NCBI GenBank assembly: GCA_013204195.1
Contig: JABMOJ010000381.1
Coordinates: 1-14,586 of the forward strand
Source: SAR86 cluster bacterium
Lineage (GTDB): Bacteria; Pseudomonadota; Gammaproteobacteria; Pseudomonadales; Azotimanducaceae
Reading direction: 5' to 3'
DNA length: 14,586 bases
Shown here: piece after piece, positions 1 through 5,784 of the stretch
How positions within the stretch are numbered: position 1 is the stretch's first letter
Layout: each line of letters opens with the position of its first letter
The notes under the pieces: generated by a model
What the model was told of the DNA's origin: nothing
What the model saw: the letters and a program-made list of their open reading frames with translations, nothing else
Databases searched by the model: none
Position numbers and translations under genes: made by a program

Positions 1-2
1 AT

Positions 3-62
3 CCTATACCTCAGTATGGGGTCAACAACGACGTGCGTGCGGGCATGGGCGCCAGTTACTGA
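3..62 (+). CDS. C-terminal end of an unidentified protein, cut by the window edge
   Basis: Frame 3 is open from the left edge to a TGA at 60-62 and encodes 19 residues ending in GVNNDVRAGMGASY. The gene body lies outside the window, so no family can be assigned. The stop is only about 20 bp from the stop of the convergent SDR gene and a palindrome lies between and over the junction, which is the usual arrangement of two convergent genes. The other two forward frames give less protein-like tails. It may simply be a chance open stretch. Confidence 0.35.
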   Translation, partial: PIPQYGVNNDVRAGMGASY

Positions 63-75
63 GCTGTTGGTTTGC

Positions 76-96
76 CGCCGTTTTTAAAAAACGGCG
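76..96. repeat. Perfect 10-bp inverted repeat over the SDR stop codon
   Basis: The sequence CGCCGTTTTT, one central A, then AAAAACGGCG forms a perfect dyad between two convergent genes. The TAA stop of the SDR gene (84-86, read on -) sits at its centre, so the dyad encodes the last residues of that protein. The position suggests a shared terminator for convergent transcripts. The T and A runs lie inside the stem rather than after it, so a conventional intrinsic terminator is uncertain. Confidence 0.45.
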
Positions 97-866
97 TAGC
101 CGCCATCGATTAGAAAGGTGTCCGCTGAGTGATAGCTGCTGGCATGGCTCATAATATAAACGGCGATGCCGGCAAAATCCTCGGCTTTGCCCCATCGCCT
201 GGCCGGTATGCGTTGCATCACATTGCTGACAAATTTCGGATTGCTGATGGCGCCCTGGGTCATGTCTGTTTCAATCCAACCGGGTAAAATTGAGTTAGCG
301 GTCACCCCATAGCGGGCGTATTCCACGGCCAAAGCTTTCATCATCGATACCAGCCCACCTTTGGTTGCCGCGTAATGCTCGCCCCTGGCCTGACCAGAAA
401 TCGCCGCTAGGCTTGCGGTACCGATCAGGCGTCCAAAGGCATCACCCTGTTCTGCGCGTTCTCGCATGTGGCGAGCGGCTGCCCTAAACGTGTGGAAGAC
501 TCCATGCAGGTTGACGTCGATAATTCGGTGCCACTCCGCATCCGTCATGTCTTCGAAAGCGGTGCCTCGGCCGCCGATTCCCGCATTAGCAAAACAACCA
601 TCGACGCGCCCGTGGGTGGCGATGGTCTGCGCGAAACTGGCTTCCACAGCGGCTGCGTCGGCCACGTCACATTGAAGCGCAGAAACCTGAGTGCCAAAAG
701 ACTTCAAGCGATCGAGTGCGCTGGCATTCTTGATGGCATTGGTGCCCCAGATACAAACGTCACAACCAGCGGCGGCGAGTCCTTCAGCCATGCCGAGACC
801 AATACCGCCATTGCCGCCGGTAATCAGTGCGACTTTACCTGCCAGGTTAAATAGTTGCTGCGCCAT
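84..866 (-). CDS. SDR family NAD(P)-dependent oxidoreductase
   Basis: This 260-residue protein is a classical short-chain dehydrogenase/reductase, a cytoplasmic enzyme that interconverts an alcohol and a ketone with NAD(P)(H). The Rossmann glycine motif TGGNGGIG is at residues 16-23 and the NAG motif at 94-96. The catalytic tetrad is Asn119, Ser152, Tyr165 and Lys169 in YAATK. The C-terminal IDGGYAVF matches the usual SDR ending, and the length is normal. Asp67 in CDV is the conserved residue that contacts the adenine ring. The start is supported by an AGGA about 8 nt upstream. The gene is transcribed alone: it is convergent with the partial gene at the left edge and about 200 bp from the TPR gene. 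The substrate cannot be deduced; gluconate 5-dehydrogenase and 3-oxoacyl-ACP reductase are typical automatic names for such sequences. Confidence 0.9.
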   Translation of the reverse strand: MAQQLFNLAGKVALITGGNGGIGLGMAEGLAAAGCDVCIWGTNAIKNASALDRLKSFGTQVSALQCDVADAAAVEASFAQTIATHGRVDGCFANAGIGGRGTAFEDMTDAEWHRIIDVNLHGVFHTFRAAARHMRERAEQGDAFGRLIGTASLAAISGQARGEHYAATKGGLVSMMKALAVEYARYGVTANSILPGWIETDMTQGAISNPKFVSNVMQRIPARRWGKAEDFAGIAVYIMSHASSYHSADTFLIDGGYAVF

Positions 867-909
867 ATTTGAAGTCCTGTTGTTGACTGGCCTGACTCAT
901 TGTCGAAAG

Positions 910-949
910 CCCGAAAACTGAAGTTAAAACTGACGTTCGGGTGCGTCAA
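910..949 (-). promoter_or_regulatory. Candidate promoter with overlapping operator-like repeats for the SDR gene
   Basis: Read on the - strand, TTGACG (949-944) is a 5/6 match to the -35 box. After a 17-bp spacer comes TAACTT (926-921), a weak -10. Over the same bases the + strand shows two direct copies of AAAACTGA (914-921 and 926-933) flanked by the inverted arms CCCGAA (910-915) and TTCGGG (936-941). A repressor bound here would cover the -10 region. The 55-nt leader to the ATG at 866 is otherwise unremarkable. A separate 10-bp palindrome, GTGGTACCAC, lies at 969-978. Confidence 0.35.
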
Positions 950-1065
950 GCTAATATTGATGCTGCTGGTGGTACCACAGCAATGCAATATACCTAAACC
1001 TCAGGTCATGGCCAGCACTGATCCAGCTGAGCTTGGGCGGGTGTGGGCCGGTGACGTTGATGGTA

Positions 1066-1392
1066 TTAGGGTTGGGTCTCGTCTCGAGACAGTTTCAGGC
1101 TAAAAGCGCTGATCTCACGTTCGGCCTGCTTGTCGCCGCTCGCGATGGCGATGGGTAAGCCCAGTTCAAATATGACCTTTGCCGCAACACTATCACCGGT
1201 TTTTAGCAAAGCTTTGCCCAGCAGCTTATAGGCCGCGGTGTAGTTCGGGTCCATAGCAATGCAAGCCTGTAAGTGGGGAATCGCTTCAAGGAACTGGCGC
1301 TGATTGAAGTAAGCGCTGCCGAGGCCAAAGCGCAGTCTTGCGCTATCGGCACCGTCCTTCAATAACTTTTCGAGATTGTCTGTCATCGCCAT
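1066..1392 (-). CDS. Small tetratricopeptide repeat (TPR) protein
   Basis: The product is 108 residues, soluble, with no signal peptide or membrane segment. Helical repeats run from about residue 17 to 90. Typical TPR spacing is seen in RFGLGSAYFNQRQFLEAIPHL and in the next unit, AAYKLLGKALLKTGDSVAA. Such proteins act as protein-protein interaction scaffolds; the partner is unknown. A GGAG lies 7 nt before the first ATG, which favours this start over a second ATG two codons later. The family of roughly 110-residue stand-alone TPR proteins with an N-terminal LEKLL segment is familiar from gammaproteobacteria. The gene has the same orientation as the SDR gene, but the gap of about 200 bp and a candidate promoter in it argue against a tight operon. 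Confidence 0.8.
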   Translation of the reverse strand: MAMTDNLEKLLKDGADSARLRFGLGSAYFNQRQFLEAIPHLQACIAMDPNYTAAYKLLGKALLKTGDSVAAKVIFELGLPIAIASGDKQAEREISAFSLKLSRDETQP

Positions 1393-1867
1393 GCTGTTGC
1401 TCCAAGGTTACGGTTTTTTCGAGTCGAGAGAGTCACGACAGTGAGTCAGCCAGAACATCCGCAGAATTGCATTGTGGACGCCAGCCCGGATGGGCTGAGC
1501 GTCGTCGGTCAGTAATAACAACCTAGGCATCAACAGCCGAGAGCAGCTTGGCAGAGGTGCGGTCCTTGCTAACCACCCAGTGCTGATTTACCATGCCAAG
1601 TAAGGCGTCAAATGGGTGTTGTAGATTGTAGGCTACTGGCTTTCAATTAGCGGTTTGCCATTAACAGCCGCGATTGTAGCGCATAACGTCATGAGTCCCA
1701 GCAGGGGCTGATGAATGATTGACAGAATATTTCGCTAAGTTTGTCGATAGGTTTCCGCTGAAAATCAGCATAAATCTTCGAGTTGATTCAGGTCAAGACG
1801 CCGGGTAGACAGCCCGTGATGCTATCAACTCGTATCAAGTCAAATGCAGGATAAGAGGATAAGCTCA
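1393..1867. other. 475-bp intergenic region without a convincing gene
   Basis: This gap separates the divergent TPR and lipoprotein genes and must hold both promoters. Short open frames here show no RBS or protein-like composition. A 6-bp hairpin without a T-tract occurs at 1482-1497 and another short one at 1757-1769. A weak sigma-70-like pair for the lipoprotein gene is TTGATT (1783-1788) and TAGACA (1806-1811), 17 bp apart. No tRNA, sRNA or repeat family was recognised. Confidence 0.5.
1779..1832 (+). repeat. Inverted repeat upstream of the lipoprotein gene
   Basis: CGAGTTGAT at 1779-1787 and ATCAACTCG at 1824-1832 are perfect 9-bp complements. A smaller CGGG/CCCG hairpin is nested at 1802-1816. 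The element ends 22 nt before the AGAGG that precedes the start at 1868, so it could be a leader structure or an operator. Arms of this length at this spacing can also arise by chance in a window of this size. Confidence 0.3.
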
Positions 1868-2455
1868 ATGTCGCACATTAATCTGGTGTTCTTTAAAAGC
1901 CCCATCGCGGGTACAACGGCGCTGCGGCGCGTCTTCCTGTTGGTGGGCGTGCTGCTGCTGAATGCCTGCGCAACATCGCCTCACAGTGAATCGGCCAAAG
2001 ATGTTGATTTTTCGCGATACCAATCCTTCGCCTGGGCCCCGAAAGAGGTGCAAGAGGTTGAGGACCCCATACTCGACAGCGCTATTATGGACGAGCGTGT
2101 TAAGGCGGCGGTGCTCAGCGCTTTGGTGGCTCGCGGCTTCGTCGAGAATACCGACAATCCGGATATGCTGGTAACCTATCACTCTACCAGCAAGGATAGA
2201 ATTCGTGCGATAGGCTATGGGATCGGTCTTGGCTATCGCAATTATGATTCATACTGGCGTCGCTCGATCCAATTCGCGACGCCCGATGTGGAATCCTATG
2301 AGGAAGCCGTGCTGATCATTGATCTTGTTGACAGAGTTCAGGATCGATTGATATGGCGTGGTTGGCGTTCGGCGGCCCTGACCCAGAAGAATTTTTCAGA
2401 AGAAAACGTTGTCCGTATGGTGGATAAAATCATTGTCGGTTTCCCGCCGCAATAA
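1868..2455 (+). CDS. DUF4136 domain-containing outer-membrane lipoprotein
   Basis: With the start at 1868 the product has 195 residues. An N-terminal segment ends in two arginines (20-21), a hydrophobic stretch and the lipobox LLNAC, with Cys34 as the predicted lipidation site. The mature part begins with a flexible linker, then DFSRYQSFAW (47-56) and later LIIDLVD with WRGW (about 149-166), the hallmarks of DUF4136. Ala rather than Asp at +2 of the cysteine suggests sorting to the outer membrane. The molecular role of DUF4136 proteins is not established. An upstream in-frame ATG at 1844 lacks a ribosome binding site, whereas AGAGG sits 9 nt before 1868, so the shorter form is preferred. A strong terminator follows 20 bp after the stop, so the gene is monocistronic. 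Confidence 0.85.
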   Translation: MSHINLVFFKSPIAGTTALRRVFLLVGVLLLNACATSPHSESAKDVDFSRYQSFAWAPKEVQEVEDPILDSAIMDERVKAAVLSALVARGFVENTDNPDMLVTYHSTSKDRIRAIGYGIGLGYRNYDSYWRRSIQFATPDVESYEEAVLIIDLVDRVQDRLIWRGWRSAALTQKNFSEENVVRMVDKIIVGFPPQ

Positions 2456-2475
2456 GATGACTCTGGCTCTTTTCG

Positions 2476-2501
2476 AACCCCGCTGATGCGGGGTTTTTTT
2501 T
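2476..2501 (+). terminator. Intrinsic terminator after the DUF4136 gene
   Basis: The stem CCCCGC/GCGGGG, extended by AA/TT, closes a TGAT tetraloop and runs straight into eight T residues (2494-2501). This is a textbook rho-independent terminator located 20 bp after the stop codon. It separates the lipoprotein transcript from the heat-shock gene downstream. Confidence 0.93.
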
Positions 2502-2532
2502 GATCTGAATCAGCGGCGTGAGACTAATTGCC

Positions 2533-2582
2533 TTGATAATAGGGGTTCCTAAAAAGCGCGTAAAACTTATCTCAAGGAGAGT
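2533..2582 (+). promoter_or_regulatory. Leader of the Hsp20 gene: -10-like box and weakly occluded RBS
   Basis: GATAAT at 2535-2540 resembles a -10 box, but no good -35 and no clear sigma-32 pair were found. The ribosome binding site AAGGAG (2574-2579) is 8 nt before the ATG. It can pair with TTCCT at 2546-2550 or, as a small hairpin, TCTC (2570-2573) with GAGA (2577-2580). Weak occlusion of this kind is how RNA thermometers of small heat-shock genes work, but the evidence here is only complementarity. The leader matches neither the ROSE nor the fourU consensus convincingly. Confidence 0.25.
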
Positions 2583-2587
2583 GTTTC

Positions 2588-3076
2588 ATGGCTGATAACA
2601 TACAAAAACCGGCGTCTAAAAAACTGATAGAGTCCCCGTCAATTCGTCGCCACCCAGCTTCTCTGGACATGTTTGACCGCTTGTTTGATGAAGATTTCCC
2701 CGCCTTATGGTCGAGAAAATTACTGCCCTTTCGTGAGCTTATGCAGTTCGAAAACAAATTGCCAATCGTTGATGTAGTCGAGCGTGATGATGTGATTGTT
2801 GTGCGAGCTGAAATTCCTGGAGTCGATAAAAAAGATCTTGAGGTCACCATGTCAGACCATTCCCTGACGATCAAGGGTGAGAAGAGTAAGGTTGAGGTGG
2901 ACGACAGGGATGACTATTACCGCAAGGAAATTGTCGAAGGCAAATTTTCGCGAACGATTTCACTACCTGCAGCGGCCGGTGCAGAAGTCGTTTCTGCCAA
3001 ATTCAAGAATGGTTTGCTAGAAGTCGTGGTTAAGAAATCGGAACAGGAAAAACGTCGTCAGATCAAAATCGACTAA
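2588..3076 (+). CDS. Small heat-shock protein, Hsp20/alpha-crystallin family
   Basis: The 162-residue product is an ATP-independent holdase chaperone that assembles into oligomers and keeps unfolding cytoplasmic proteins soluble. The alpha-crystallin domain spans about residues 58-150. It starts at LPIVDVVERDD, includes EIPGVDKKDLEV, and ends with the signature AKFKNGLLEVVV around 137-148. A C-terminal IxI motif, Ile159-Lys-Ile161, is present for oligomer contacts. The N-terminal arm contains FDRLFDEDFPALW. The AAGGAG ribosome site fixes the start. The gene stands alone, between a strong upstream terminator and a structured 3' region. Stress regulation is expected for the family, but no clear heat-shock promoter is visible. 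Length and motifs are typical of bacterial class A-like Hsp20. Confidence 0.95.
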   Translation: MADNIQKPASKKLIESPSIRRHPASLDMFDRLFDEDFPALWSRKLLPFRELMQFENKLPIVDVVERDDVIVVRAEIPGVDKKDLEVTMSDHSLTIKGEKSKVEVDDRDDYYRKEIVEGKFSRTISLPAAAGAEVVSAKFKNGLLEVVVKKSEQEKRRQIKID

Positions 3077-3106
3077 AGATTTTTGTCTGACCTGCTGAAC
3101 GGTAAA

Positions 3107-3158
3107 TCGGCCAACTACAAGCTCGCCTTGATGATAAGGCCAGCTTGCGGTTGTCCGA
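3107..3158 (+). repeat. Long imperfect hairpin (23-nt arms) downstream of hsp20
   Basis: Positions 3107-3129 and 3136-3158 pair symmetrically around the six-base loop GATGAT. Nineteen Watson-Crick pairs and one G-U pair form in 23 positions, with single mismatches at 3111/3154, 3117/3148 and 3124/3141. This is far beyond chance. It starts 31 bp after the hsp20 stop and lacks a following T-run, so it is not a standard terminator. It may be a mobile REP-like palindrome, a transcript-stabilising 3' structure or part of a small RNA. Confidence 0.7.
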
Positions 3159-3175
3159 CTGGCAATAAATCTCTG

Positions 3176-3192
3176 CGCGGCAATTTGCTGCG
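3176..3192. repeat. 17-bp imperfect dyad next to the tandem repeats
   Basis: CGCGGCAA, a central T, and TTGCTGCG form a dyad with one G/T mismatch in eight positions. It lies 6 bp before the 11-bp tandem repeat block and upstream of the CMD gene. An operator half-site pair is possible, but no regulator is encoded nearby. Confidence 0.3.
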
Positions 3193-3198
3193 GGTGAG

Positions 3199-3242
3199 CT
3201 AGGCAAAACCTAGGCAAAATCTAGGCAAAATCTAGGCAAAAA
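3199..3242. repeat. Four tandem 11-bp repeats, CTAGGCAAAAN
   Basis: Four consecutive copies of CTAGGCAAAA plus one variable base (C, T, T, A) occupy 44 bp without interruption. A truncated CAAGGC follows directly. The 11-bp unit is close to one helical turn, so identical faces of each copy align on the same side of the DNA. The block ends 71 bp before the CMD start codon. It could be an array of protein-binding sites, an iteron-like element or a slippage-derived microsatellite. Confidence 0.9.
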
Positions 3243-3313
3243 CAAGGCGCCGTATTGACGTTGATGCCGCTGATCTGTCATGTTGGGTGCTAGCCTTTAC
3301 CAGGAAATTAATC

Positions 3314-3883
3314 ATGTCACGTCTCACTCGACGCAGTTATGCCGACTTCAGCGATGAAGAAAAAGTACTTTTCGATAAAATTGCAAAAGGTCGTCAAGGT
3401 GTGGCCGACGGTCATATCGGCGGGCCCTTTGATGTCTGGGTGTTGAGCCCAGAGATGGGTAATCGGTTGAATGGTTTGGGCGGTATGTTTCGGTTTCGAA
3501 CCGCTGTAAATCGCCGCTATATCGAGCTGGCGATTCTCATGATCGGAGCGGATTGGCAAGCCCAGTTTGAATGGTATGCACACGAACCTATGGCGCGTCA
3601 GGCAGGTCTTCCCGATCATGTGATCGCGGCTATAAAGACGGGACAGATGCCGGTATTTGATGATACGGGTGATCGATTGACCTATGCGGTATGCCACGAA
3701 TTGCAGACTCAGCGCCACGTTAATACCGCCACGTTTACGGCGGCGGTGGAATTATTCGGCGAGCGGGGCGTCGCAGAAATTATCAACGTTGCGGGTTTCT
3801 ACACCATGGTCTGTATGTCACTCAATACCTTTGAAGTGGATTTACCTGAAGGCGCCGAGTATCCGTTTCCGCGAAATCAGTAA
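3314..3883 (+). CDS. Carboxymuconolactone decarboxylase (CMD) family protein
   Basis: The product is 189 residues in the CMD/AhpD-like all-helical superfamily, normally a cytoplasmic oligomer. The core motif runs through YIELAILMIGADWQAQFEW to AHEPMARQAGL (about 69-99), with Glu71, Glu86 and His90 where the family keeps acidic and histidine residues. The CxxC of the peroxidase AhpD is absent, so thiol peroxidase activity is unlikely. The relatives are gamma-carboxymuconolactone decarboxylase-like enzymes of aromatic breakdown and many uncharacterised proteins. AGGA 8 nt before the ATG at 3314 fixes the start; an in-frame GTG at 3287 has no ribosome site. The gene stands alone, and the neighbours do not reveal a substrate, so only the family name is justified. 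Confidence 0.85.
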   Translation: MSRLTRRSYADFSDEEKVLFDKIAKGRQGVADGHIGGPFDVWVLSPEMGNRLNGLGGMFRFRTAVNRRYIELAILMIGADWQAQFEWYAHEPMARQAGLPDHVIAAIKTGQMPVFDDTGDRLTYAVCHELQTQRHVNTATFTAAVELFGERGVAEIINVAGFYTMVCMSLNTFEVDLPEGAEYPFPRNQ

Positions 3884-3940
3884 CCAATACTGCAGCGTTC
3901 TAAGCCCCTTTTATTGCCAGATAGTCAATTGACAGTTACT

Positions 3941-3963
3941 TGATAGTTGCCAGGCAGTTATCA
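3941..3963. repeat. 23-bp dyad between convergent genes
   Basis: TGATAGTTGCC, a central A and GGCAGTTATCA form a dyad in which nine positions are Watson-Crick and two are G-U in RNA. It lies between the stops of the convergent CMD and RhlG-like genes, where a bidirectional terminator would be expected. Neither strand has a T-run after it, and the loop would have to open several pairs. It is a candidate terminator or operator only. Confidence 0.35.
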
Positions 3964-3990
3964 GCTAGCGGGGCTCGAACACCTCAGGCT

Positions 3991-4785
3991 TTAGCGGGCG
4001 TAGGTGGCGCCGCCGTCACAGGTAATGACCTCGCCGACGGTATAGGCCCCGGCACGGGAACTCAGAAAAATGGCTAGCCCAGCGATATCTTCCATGGTGC
4101 CTACTCGGCCACGGGGATTGCTTCTGCCCACACTACTCCAGTCGATATCGGTATCGCCGCCGCCGCCAACACCGGTGCTGAGCATCCATGTAGGGAAGGG
4201 GCCGGGAGCGATGGCATTACAGATGATATGTTCTTTTGTTAGATGCGCCGCCAGAACCCGAGTCAAGTGATGCACCGCGGCCTTGGATGGGCCGTAAGAA
4301 AAGGTCTCGAAGGCTGGGGTTTTCAAGCCGTCAACAGAGCCAATATTAATGACTCGAGCGGGGTCCTCAGCATTGCCTGACGTGCGCAGCAGGGGCAGCA
4401 ACTTTTGAGTCAGAAAAAATACCCCTTTGACATTCGTGTCCATCACCTTGTCCCAGCCAATTTCAGGAAAGTCGTCCAGGCTCGCGCCCCAGGAGACACC
4501 GGCGTTATTCACCAGAATATCTAGTTGTGATTCGCGGCTGGCAAGATCATTGGCAAAGGCTTGAATACTGTCGACTTCTGCCAGATTCGCTGGCATTGAA
4601 ATGCACTCGCCGCCAAATTGCGCCATCAGGCGTTTAGCGGTGGCATCGCAGACATCAGCCTTGCGTGAGCTGATATAAACCTTGGCGCCATGGGCTAAAA
4701 ATCCCGCGGCGATCATCTCGCCAATGCCCCGTGAACCGCCGGTGACTAAGGCGACCTTGCCCTTGATAGAAAATAAATCCTGCAT
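3991..4785 (-). CDS. RhlG-like SDR oxidoreductase (3-oxoacyl reductase type)
   Basis: This 264-residue SDR has TGGSRGIG at 15-22, NNAG at 93-96, and the tetrad Asn118, Ser150, Tyr164, Lys168 in YGPSK. AGVSWGASLDDFP and the segment DPARVINIGSV closely resemble Pseudomonas RhlG, an NADPH-dependent beta-ketoacyl reductase once linked to rhamnolipid synthesis. The resemblance is from memory and does not prove that substrate. The frame extends 23 codons further upstream (to 4854), but that segment is not SDR-like. The internal ATG at 4785 has AGG about 9 nt before it and gives the usual LFSIKGKVALVTGG beginning. It lies 102 bp after the thiamin permease in the same direction. A promoter-like box in that gap suggests it can be expressed separately. 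Confidence 0.9.
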   Translation of the reverse strand: MQDLFSIKGKVALVTGGSRGIGEMIAAGFLAHGAKVYISSRKADVCDATAKRLMAQFGGECISMPANLAEVDSIQAFANDLASRESQLDILVNNAGVSWGASLDDFPEIGWDKVMDTNVKGVFFLTQKLLPLLRTSGNAEDPARVINIGSVDGLKTPAFETFSYGPSKAAVHHLTRVLAAHLTKEHIICNAIAPGPFPTWMLSTGVGGGGDTDIDWSSVGRSNPRGRVGTMEDIAGLAIFLSSRAGAYTVGEVITCDGGATYAR

Positions 4786-4818
4786 AAGCTGATACCTGTT
4801 GATTGAAACAAAAGACCT

Positions 4819-4827
4819 ATTAAACCA
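4819..4827 (-). promoter_or_regulatory. Candidate extended -10 promoter for the RhlG-like gene
   Basis: On the - strand TGG followed by TTTAAT (4827-4819) matches an extended -10 element, with 5/6 in the hexamer. No good -35 lies 17 bp upstream, as is common for extended -10 promoters. Transcription would begin near 4812, giving a leader of about 27 nt. Confidence 0.3.
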
Positions 4828-4887
4828 AATGGCAGGCTTCGAGGGCACAACCAATGCGGAATATTTGCCGGTGGTTATTAAGTTTTC

Positions 4888-5505
4888 TCAGAGCCTCGCG
4901 GAGTCAGCGGCTGACTGCTGGCTGTATCGCTGCTGCCAGGTAGACCAACCATAAGCGATGATCAGAATATAGATCAAAAATAGCAACGCCGTGAAATACA
5001 GGGCGCGGTCCAGATATAGGTAAATCGAGACGCTATCAATCAGCAGCCAGTAGGCCCAGTTCTCGAGAATTTTTTGGGTGACCATGTAGGTGGTGACAAT
5101 GCTGGCCCAGGTAGTGAAAGCGTCGAGATAAGGTAGTTGAGCGTCGGTGTAGTGACTCAGTAGCAATCCGGAAACACCGCTAAGTACCAATACGCAGCAA
5201 GCCACCAGGCCATGACGCTGCCATGACCAACGTTGGATAGCCAAGCGCGGTTTGTTGTCAGTCACCTGACGCCACTGCTGCCAGCCGTAGACCGCCATTG
5301 CCAAATAAAATATTTGCAGTGCTGATTCCATATAAAGGCGGACCTGCCAAAACAGATAGAAAAATATCAGCGTTGAGAAGAAGGCGGCGTGCCAACAGTA
5401 ATTATTCTCCTTAACCGCCAGCAGCAAATAAGCCACAGCCAGAACCACTGCCAGGAGTTCAAGGCCGCTGTTTTGTAGAAATTGGTCTAACAGGGTTTGA
5501 AGCAT
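4888..5505 (-). CDS. pnuT: PnuT-type thiamin permease (PnuC family)
   Basis: The 205-residue protein is an inner-membrane permease with about seven hydrophobic segments, beginning at residues 14-32, 38-56, 62-76, 98-117, 127-144, 150-166 and 168-188. The PnuC-family signature is clear: WQQW at 75-78, ENWAYWLLIDSVS at 148-160 and WSTW at 187-190. PnuC itself carries nicotinamide riboside. Homologues downstream of TPP riboswitches are assigned to thiamin (PnuT) in comparative genomics, and this gene is in such an operon. It directly follows the YkoF-like gene with no spacing between stop and start, so translational coupling is likely. PnuC-type carriers are facilitators that depend on intracellular trapping, usually by a kinase; none is encoded here. 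Annotation as a nicotinamide transporter would probably be wrong. Confidence 0.85.
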   Translation of the reverse strand: MLQTLLDQFLQNSGLELLAVVLAVAYLLLAVKENNYCWHAAFFSTLIFFYLFWQVRLYMESALQIFYLAMAVYGWQQWRQVTDNKPRLAIQRWSWQRHGLVACCVLVLSGVSGLLLSHYTDAQLPYLDAFTTWASIVTTYMVTQKILENWAYWLLIDSVSIYLYLDRALYFTALLFLIYILIIAYGWSTWQQRYSQQSAADSARL

Positions 5506-5784
5506 CTATAGATCCTTTAATCCCTGCAAATCGCCAGCCAGAAACTTGATCACTAATACGCCCTGACCCCAATGCTGCCAGCTGTGACGAATTTCAATTT
5601 TTAGTAGATCCATGATGGCATCGAACTCACCAAACAACTGAGTGCTCAAATCATTAGGCCTAACAGTGATGTCAGGATAGGCGCTGATTCGCTGAATAAA
5701 GTCTGCGACGGCAGGAATATAGTCATCGTTAAGCGGGTATAGGCTGATATCGATGGACGTCAACAAGAGCGCTGAATCAGTCAT
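5506..5784 (-). CDS. Single-domain YkoF/MTH1187-like thiamin-binding protein
   Basis: This is a 92-residue cytoplasmic protein with no signal peptide or membrane segment. The pattern is IDISLYPLNDDYIPAV at 11-26, then NDLSTQLFGEFDAIMDLL at 44-61 and a strand-rich end, VLVIKFLAGD. It resembles the ferredoxin-like domain of the YkoF and MTH1187 families, which bind thiamin or hydroxymethylpyrimidine. Bacillus YkoF carries two such domains; here there is one, so it would have to act as an oligomer. Its ATG overlaps the stop of the TonB receptor by four bases (ATGA) and its stop abuts the pnuT start. Both junctions place it firmly in the thiamin operon. I infer that it buffers or delivers imported thiamin. 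The family assignment is from motif recognition and is moderately sure. Confidence 0.75.
   Translation of the reverse strand: MTDSALLLTSIDISLYPLNDDYIPAVADFIQRISAYPDITVRPNDLSTQLFGEFDAIMDLLKIEIRHSWQHWGQGVLVIKFLAGDLQGLKDL

Noticed and set aside
1482..1497. CAGCCC-GGAT-GGGCTG hairpin as a terminator
   Set aside because: It has only six pairs and no T-run, and it lies upstream of both flanking divergent genes where no terminator is needed.
3107..3158. Integron attC recombination site
   Set aside because: The AAC and GTT positions are suggestive, but flanking bases do not fit the RYYYAAC and GTTRRRY boxes, there are no extrahelical bases, and no integrase or cassette array is present.
3199..3242. 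CRISPR array or plasmid iterons
   Set aside because: Units are only 11 bp with no spacers and no cas genes. No rep gene or AT-rich origin is nearby, so an iteron origin is unsupported.
3287..3313. GTG start nine codons upstream for the CMD gene
   Set aside because: There is no ribosome binding site, while AGGA is well placed before the ATG at 3314.
4902..4916. Perfect dyad AGTCAGC-G-GCTGACT near the pnuT end, similar to the one at 8129-8144
   Set aside because: Arms of 7 bp are expected about once per window for a given spacing, it lies in codons for SAAD, and no T-run follows.
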